From Flavobacterium psychrolimnae (lineage in GTDB: Bacteria > Bacteroidota > Bacteroidia > Flavobacteriales > Flavobacteriaceae), in NCBI RefSeq assembly GCF_003312425.1, contig NZ_QNUX01000014.1, positions 49,474-113,473 on the forward strand: DNA of 64,000 nucleotides, read 5' to 3'. The notes beneath the pieces were generated by a model, which saw only the letters and a list, made by a program, of their open reading frames with translations, searched no databases and was not told where the DNA came from. The position numbers were made by a program, and so were the translations under genes. Below, one piece after another: positions 63,895-64,000 of this stretch (positions within the stretch are counted from its first letter, which is position 1; each line of letters starts with the position of its first letter).

Positions 63895-64000
63895 GACATC
63901 CGCTAACAGCTAGAGATTCGTTGCGTGCGCAGCACGAACAATGAAACTCCGGTTGAACGGAACCGTTCACTGGCAGGAACTATGGAGTTATCGTAAAGTT
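63895..64000. repeat. Hairpin-rich, relatively GC-rich segment at the right edge
   Basis: After CGCTAAC (63901-63907) come three stems: CGTGC/GCACG (63924-63928 and 63932-63936), GAACGG/CCGTTC (63955-63960 and 63963-63968), and the enclosing AACTCC/GGAGTT (63945-63950 and 63984-63989). The composition differs from the AT-rich gene just before it. It may be a recombination site of a cassette-like element; the rest lies outside the window. Confidence 0.45.

Overview
The window looks like a chromosome segment of a Flavobacterium-like member of the Bacteroidota. The evidence is the AT-rich sequence, two SusC/SusD pairs, Bacteroidota-type mobilization genes (a coupling protein with a YYYCY segment and a MobB-type relaxase), DUF6520 and MauE-like proteins, and several TAnnTTTG promoter -7 motifs. 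I saw no rRNA or tRNA gene, no CRISPR array and no intact transposase or integrase.

1-16,040 is a polysaccharide utilization locus for beta-mannan, probably galactomannan or glucomannan. Two arms diverge around an AraC-type regulator gene. The leftward arm holds a GH26 lipoprotein, a GPH-family transporter, a GH130 phosphorylase, a cellobiose/mannobiose 2-epimerase, a second GH26 lipoprotein and the start of another exported protein cut by the window edge. The rightward arm holds AraC, SusC, SusD, an IPT/TIG surface lipoprotein, a GH27 alpha-galactosidase and a GH5 glycanase. Together they describe surface binding and cleavage of mannan, galactose side-chain removal, import, epimerization of mannobiose to mannosyl-glucose, and phosphorolysis.

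16,400-31,560 is accessory sequence rich in DNA-repair genes: a DUF932 plasmid/phage-type protein, the operon xseA-xseB-yedK (exonuclease VII and an abasic-site shielding SRAP protein), a secreted alpha/beta hydrolase, and a mutagenesis cassette. In the cassette a LexA-like XRE-S24 repressor is divergent from dinB, a DnaE2-like alpha subunit and a DnaQ-GIY-YIG fusion. The dinB/repressor gap of 88 bp holds two inverted repeats that could be shared operators.

31,560-45,900 is a defense island. A Fic protein with palindromes at its start codon is followed by the decayed tail of a hipA gene. Then comes a seven-gene leftward operon: hsdM, hsdS, two uncharacterized genes, hsdR, a 1255-residue YobI/KAP-like membrane P-loop NTPase, and a 570-residue protein with a PD-(D/E)XK-like motif. 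The last two are the best candidate in the window for an undescribed anti-phage module riding on a type I restriction system.

46,255-51,800 is a mobilization module: accessory relaxosome protein, MOBP-type HUH relaxase, VirD4-type coupling protein, two small unknown genes and an oriT-like hairpin cluster. It suggests that the accessory region is, or was, an integrated mobilizable element.

51,800-61,400 pairs a MauE/DoxX-like membrane protein and a tiny four-cysteine DUF6520 secreted protein with a convergent SusC-SusD-S9 peptidase operon. This looks like a peptide-related exchange or uptake locus of unknown role. 61,400-64,000 is mostly non-coding, with imperfect repeats, one XRE regulator with a palindromic operator, and a small membrane protein set in what may be a gene-cassette-like context.
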